Below, one piece after another: positions 60,969 through 64,000 of a stretch of DNA of 64,000 bases. This DNA is from Cryobacterium sp. CG_9.6 (GTDB lineage Bacteria; Actinomycetota; Actinomycetes; Actinomycetales; Microbacteriaceae). The notes under the pieces are model-generated. The model was given only the letters and a program-made list of their open reading frames with translations, was not told the DNA's origin and did no database searches. The stretch spans positions 1,054,001 to 1,118,000 of the forward strand of contig NZ_JARXUZ010000001.1 in NCBI RefSeq assembly GCF_029893365.1, read 5' to 3'. A program made the translations under genes and the position numbers. Positions within the stretch are counted from its first letter, which is position 1. Every line of letters begins with the position of its first letter.

Positions 60969-61403
60969 CTAGCTGTGCCAAAGCGAATGAGCTGGCGTTC
61001 CGGATTGGAGCACGAGCACGTTTCCTTTTACGGTGATCCGAGTGGCACGGGAACGTGCGGCCCCGGGAGCCTGCACCAAAACAAGCGGGACGACGCAGTC
61101 CCAAACGCCACCGCTGGGCGCTCGCCCCGCTTTGCTCGCTCGAAGACGATCCCGCTCCCACGTTGGCGCCGTAGCCTCGTCCCAATCCCCAGTCTCAACT
61201 GCGGCGTCGATGAGCCCCGCCTGGGCTGCCGTAGCAGCCTCGAGCAGGTACTCATGCCGACGATCACCGCGGGATGAAGGGGCGGCCTCTGCGTATCCGG
61301 GGATGAGCCCCATCACCAGTTTCTCCGTCGAGTCCGCAATCCAGAGCTCACCATTGTGGGTCAGTAAGCCTGTCGCGTAATACAGGGATGAGGAAGTCTT
61401 CAT
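60877..61403 (-). pseudogene. Frameshifted paralogue of the preceding hypothetical
   Basis: From ATG 61403 the protein matches 60090-60587 (LIDAAVETGDWDEATAPTWERDRLRASKAGRAPSG) until GTPAHS, where the frame ends at 60969. The missing C-terminal homology, ALAQLGMLDAGHVNGASRDNP, is found in another frame down to 60877. Seven bases appear lost at about 60985 relative to the first copy. The gene was duplicated and then damaged, or the protein has a new end. Confidence 0.6.
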
Positions 61404-61455
61404 GGGGGAGTCATGCGCGGCAGATAGTCGGAGCGATGCCGCGCATGCATCCTGC

Positions 61456-61701
61456 ATGAATGACGAGCAACGCCCGCCGCGTCGGCCTGGCAAATACACG
61501 ACTAATCGAGCCGTGACCGTGACCGCCGAAACACCGGAAGGCGTCATTGACGGATCAGAATGGGGGGACGGGGAGCCACGGTATGGACTCACACAGGCCT
61601 GGGTCACCCGCCAGCAGATCGCAGACCTGGTCGAGGGTCGCGTCCTCGCTATCGACTTCGGTCAAGAATATGTCGTCACAATCTGCTTACTGCCCGAGTG
61701 A
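61456..61701 (+). CDS. Small hypothetical protein
   Basis: An 81-residue protein, MNDEQRPPRRPGKYTTNRAV at the start, then EWGDGEPRYGLTQAWVTRQQIADLVEGRVLAIDFGQEYVVTICL. The second half looks like a folded beta-rich domain. ATG 61456 was chosen over the upstream frame, which is low-quality. Not recognised. Confidence 0.55.
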   Translation: MNDEQRPPRRPGKYTTNRAVTVTAETPEGVIDGSEWGDGEPRYGLTQAWVTRQQIADLVEGRVLAIDFGQEYVVTICLLPE

Positions 61702-61799
61702 CACCCTGCCCGGCCGCTGCAGCCGCTCACTGACGGGCCCAGCAGGCACGGAACACTGGCCAGCCGGCCGAAACGCACATTCGTGCATGCCGCGTGCAG

Positions 61800-62138
61800 C
61801 TATGAGAGGCCATGGCAGCGACCGCACTGAGTCCCGCCGCAAGGGGTGGTGCTTACGTGAGACCGGGCCGATGAGACCCACTGCGCTGACCGGGCAATCC
61901 ACGGACCGTTACGCCTCGAACTTGCGGCACGCAAACGACATCGGAATCGGTCGGTCTTTGGGTCATCAAATTGCCCGGAGCCTCCAGCGTCGAGTGGCCT
62001 GGTCCGAAAACTGCCTAGATCAGGGATGTCCTGCTCATGCTCCCTCAACAACCGAAGACGCTCCATGCCGGCGACGACCTCGGGGTCTTCATTACCAGGT
62101 AGGTCTTCGTTAGATAGCCCGAGCTCATCGATCATCAT
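61800..62138 (-). CDS. Possible small hypothetical protein
   Basis: A 113-residue frame from ATG 62138, preceded by GGAGGGG with five-base spacing. The N-terminal 40 residues (MMIDELGLSNEDLPGNEDPE and VVAGMERLRLLREHEQDI) look like protein; the Ser/Arg-rich end does not. It may be a truncated gene. Confidence 0.4.
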   Translation of the reverse strand: MMIDELGLSNEDLPGNEDPEVVAGMERLRLLREHEQDIPDLGSFRTRPLDAGGSGQFDDPKTDRFRCRLRAASSRRNGPWIARSAQWVSSARSHVSTTPCGGTQCGRCHGLS

Positions 62139-62504
62139 CTGCACCCCTCCACCAACTCTCAGAACAGAAATGTATCCCACCTGTATCAAGCCGTCCATGG
62201 TGACGTTGGGTTGCTGTCGGCCTGGTCATCGAGTCGCGCGGCGGACCGGGGGAGTGTCGAGCAGGTACCCATGCTGCGGGGGTTCCGTTGAGGTCGCCGG
62301 CGACTGCTGGACTGACAGTCTTGAAAGTTCACCTTCGGTGCACGACCAAGCCGCGAATGTGAAAGACGTGCAGCAGTCCATTGTCGGGGTGGCGTTCATC
62401 AAGTTGGTTGGCGATAGCCGGGCGACGGTCTTCGGGCCTGGAAGAAAAATCGCCGTAATCGGCAAGGCAAGCCATAGGATTAGCGTGAGCAGATTGGAGG
62501 GGTG
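62139..62504. other. Gap with no supported gene
   Basis: Open frames on both strands (for example 62226-62465 minus and 62026-62505 plus) lack a ribosome-binding site and have shadow-like composition. GGAGGGG at the right end is the ribosome-binding site of the gene at 62505. Confidence 0.4.
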
Positions 62505-63107
62505 ATGAATACTGACAAGTCCAAGTTCTGGCAGGTCCAGGTCGACATGCCTAAGAACGACAAGGACGGAAACGCCATCTCCCCGGACTCGTGGAGTTCA
62601 GGCGGTGCCAGGAACGCTGACGGGTCCCTCATCATGCAATACAGCAACCCGAGGGTTCTGGGATCTGCGGGCGAACCTCAATCCGACCGCGGATTCGACG
62701 AGCGGTCGAGCCGTAAGAACTCCGCGCTGCGTAGACGCGAATATGATGCCGAAGAGCGCCGGCGGGAAGACAACAGAGTCATGGCCGGGTTTCTCAGGGA
62801 CGAGATCGTGATTCCATTAATGCGCAACGTCCTTCTTCCGGCGGCGGCGAAGTGGTGGGACACCACGTTGAGGCCCGAAGGCAAACGGTTCGCGCAGCGT
62901 GTCTTCCGTCCGAAGTCGGGCTCTCCCGAGTCGTCTCAGGAGAGCGGAGATACGACTATTGCGGCCGACGCTGCCGATTCGCTCGCAACCTCACGGCCCG
63001 TCACCGACCACCTCACTGAAGCATCTGCTGTCCAAGAGCACATAGCGGGCGCGGCGATCGCTGAAGTGATCCAGATCGATCAATATCAGAACCGTCGGTC
63101 CGCCTAG
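62505..63107 (+). CDS. Hypothetical protein, element cargo
   Basis: A 200-residue charged protein from ATG 62505 with GGAGGGG four bases upstream. It begins MNTDKSKFWQVQVDMPKNDK, has a strongly Arg/Glu-rich helix (LRRREYDAEERRREDNRVM) and then FLRDEIVIPLMRNVLLPAAAKWW, possibly an amphipathic or membrane-touching segment. Unknown family. Confidence 0.6.
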   Translation: MNTDKSKFWQVQVDMPKNDKDGNAISPDSWSSGGARNADGSLIMQYSNPRVLGSAGEPQSDRGFDERSSRKNSALRRREYDAEERRREDNRVMAGFLRDEIVIPLMRNVLLPAAAKWWDTTLRPEGKRFAQRVFRPKSGSPESSQESGDTTIAADAADSLATSRPVTDHLTEASAVQEHIAGAAIAEVIQIDQYQNRRSA

Positions 63108-63469
63108 CCACTTCACGCGAGTGTCGATTGCGGCACAACCGTCGGTACCCGAATCAATCCTTTCAAGCGTCTGCTGACAGAACGACCAGGTACGGTCGTG
63201 TCAGCGGTCGGTTCCGCCAGTCAGACTAGCGGCGGGACCTCTGCATAAAGGCGTCCCACGCGTGGCCAGAGCGCGTCCCTATTGCCCGCGGAGGGATGCC
63301 AGCTCGATAGGGCTACTTCTCAGCCTTTTGACGGGCCACCCTGGCATTCTGTTCGGAATTGACTCGTCGGGTTCTTCCTCTGCGGACTCAGCGTCATAGT
63401 CCTCCACACGGCACCAGCGCTCTGACCGGGTACGCACGTGCACACGCTCGTTATGCGTTTCCCGTGCCG
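63108..63469. other. Gap with no supported gene
   Basis: Only short frames without ribosome-binding sites; a minus-strand frame 63279-63506 overlaps the DUF4238 stop and has low-quality composition. No repeat or hairpin stands out. Confidence 0.4.
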
Positions 63470-64000
63470 TCAGATCACAGCCTCTTCCGAGTCCAACCCG
63501 AACCACGGGGCACCAGTGAACTGCATGTCGGCACCGCTCATCGACACATTCACTAGCTGCGGCCCATGCAGGTCCTTCGGCACGAACCGAGCGTCATCCG
63601 GGTGCCGGTAGAGGTACTCGCTCGCATTCAAAGCCGTGTGCTCGTTGAACAGCTTCTCCATTGCTGTCGTGCCAACCTCCCTATGGTCGGCCTGGCCCTT
63701 ACTGACTGCATCCCAGATCTTCCCGATGCGAGGGTCGTCCGGCGAGAGATTTTCGATTGCCACCATTGGGTCACTCATCAGCAAACCGAGCTTTCGCGTG
63801 AGGGGGAAAGCAATTCCCCAAGCCGTTGCAAAGCCCACTCCGTCGTGTGGGGCGTCCTTCGCGTCCCGGATGAGCGTGACAGGTGAATCTCCCGTGATGA
63901 GTGACCGATTAGTGAAACTGACCAGCGTCCACGGGCGTGCAGTGATGTATGGCAGCATCTCCAAGGCCATCTCCATCATGTGCTGAATATGCGCCCAGTT
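63470..64000 (-). CDS. DUF4238-like protein, 5' end outside window
   Basis: The frame is open through the right edge of the window, so the start lies beyond it. The visible 177 residues include WTLVSFTNRSLITGDSPVTLI, the pattern seen in DUF4238-like proteins (a W-x-hydrophobic stretch leading to a TGD/SDNP-like turn), then PLTRKLGLLMSDP. DUF4238 proteins are of unknown function and are common in accessory regions. The gene ends at 63470. Confidence 0.65.
   Translation of the reverse strand, partial: NWAHIQHMMEMALEMLPYITARPWTLVSFTNRSLITGDSPVTLIRDAKDAPHDGVGFATAWGIAFPLTRKLGLLMSDPMVAIENLSPDDPRIGKIWDAVSKGQADHREVGTTAMEKLFNEHTALNASEYLYRHPDDARFVPKDLHGPQLVNVSMSGADMQFTGAPWFGLDSEEAVI

Noticed and set aside
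61547-62113. Plus-strand 188-codon frame
   Set aside because: Overlaps a better-supported gene at 61456-61701, lacks a ribosome-binding site, and its composition is not protein-like.

Overview
The window is high-GC actinobacterial chromosome, most likely from the family Microbacteriaceae. Supporting signs are many GTG/TTG starts, a DUF3039 gene, an FtsE with a Pro/Ala-rich tail, an actinobacterial tad pilus locus, an IdeR/DtxR-type iron box, a TCGAAC-N4-GTTCGA SOS box and a one-piece tmRNA next to smpB. The genus cannot be fixed from the sequence alone.

Layout. 1-7263: a cell-surface glycopolymer cluster (two GT2 glycosyltransferases, a CDP-alcohol phosphatidyltransferase, a TagF-like polymerase, a two-gene polysaccharide/teichoic-acid ABC exporter, a LicC-like nucleotidyltransferase). 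7519-14525: an ABC pair whose ATPase carries a histone-H1-like tail, DUF3039, pncB, and the murI-rph-rdgB run. 14527-16175: an IS1380-family element whose target duplication contains the rdgB stop codon. 16258-24387: CDF metal efflux, DedA, an iron-box-controlled adenylation/carrier/acyltransferase fusion, tRNA-Leu, and a LysR / MHS transporter / 3-hydroxybutyrate dehydrogenase unit. 24496-42769: a tad pilus locus split inside tadC by a 13.5-kb serine-integrase element. 42995-44266: a small zinc-ribbon protein and a DMT transporter. 44323-45097: a tandem 147-bp REP-like array. 45159-58094: housekeeping genes (prfB, ftsEX, smpB-ssrA, SulP permease, CYTH-CHAD, nsrR-hmp, TRIC-like channel, hisN). 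From 58235: tRNA-Lys followed by a second integrative element (tyrosine integrase, excisionase, accessory genes) that runs off the end.

The most interesting region is 27567-41096. Joining its flanks at a shared GCC rebuilds an intact 315-residue TadC, so excision should restore the pilus gene. The element carries a prim-pol/RepA-like replication protein with a GTAC-rich, hairpin-containing candidate origin downstream, a second serine recombinase behind a perfect SOS box, and a cluster that reads as phage defence: an overlapping two-gene pair (ExK-type nuclease candidate plus a 495-residue protein of unknown type), a PUA/EVE-like plus DUF3883 modification-dependent nuclease candidate, and a 477-residue protein with an R-x6-H HEPN-like motif. 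No phage structural genes are visible, so it looks like a satellite or a plasmid-derived integrative element.

All function calls are by eye from protein motifs and gene context; no database search was possible.
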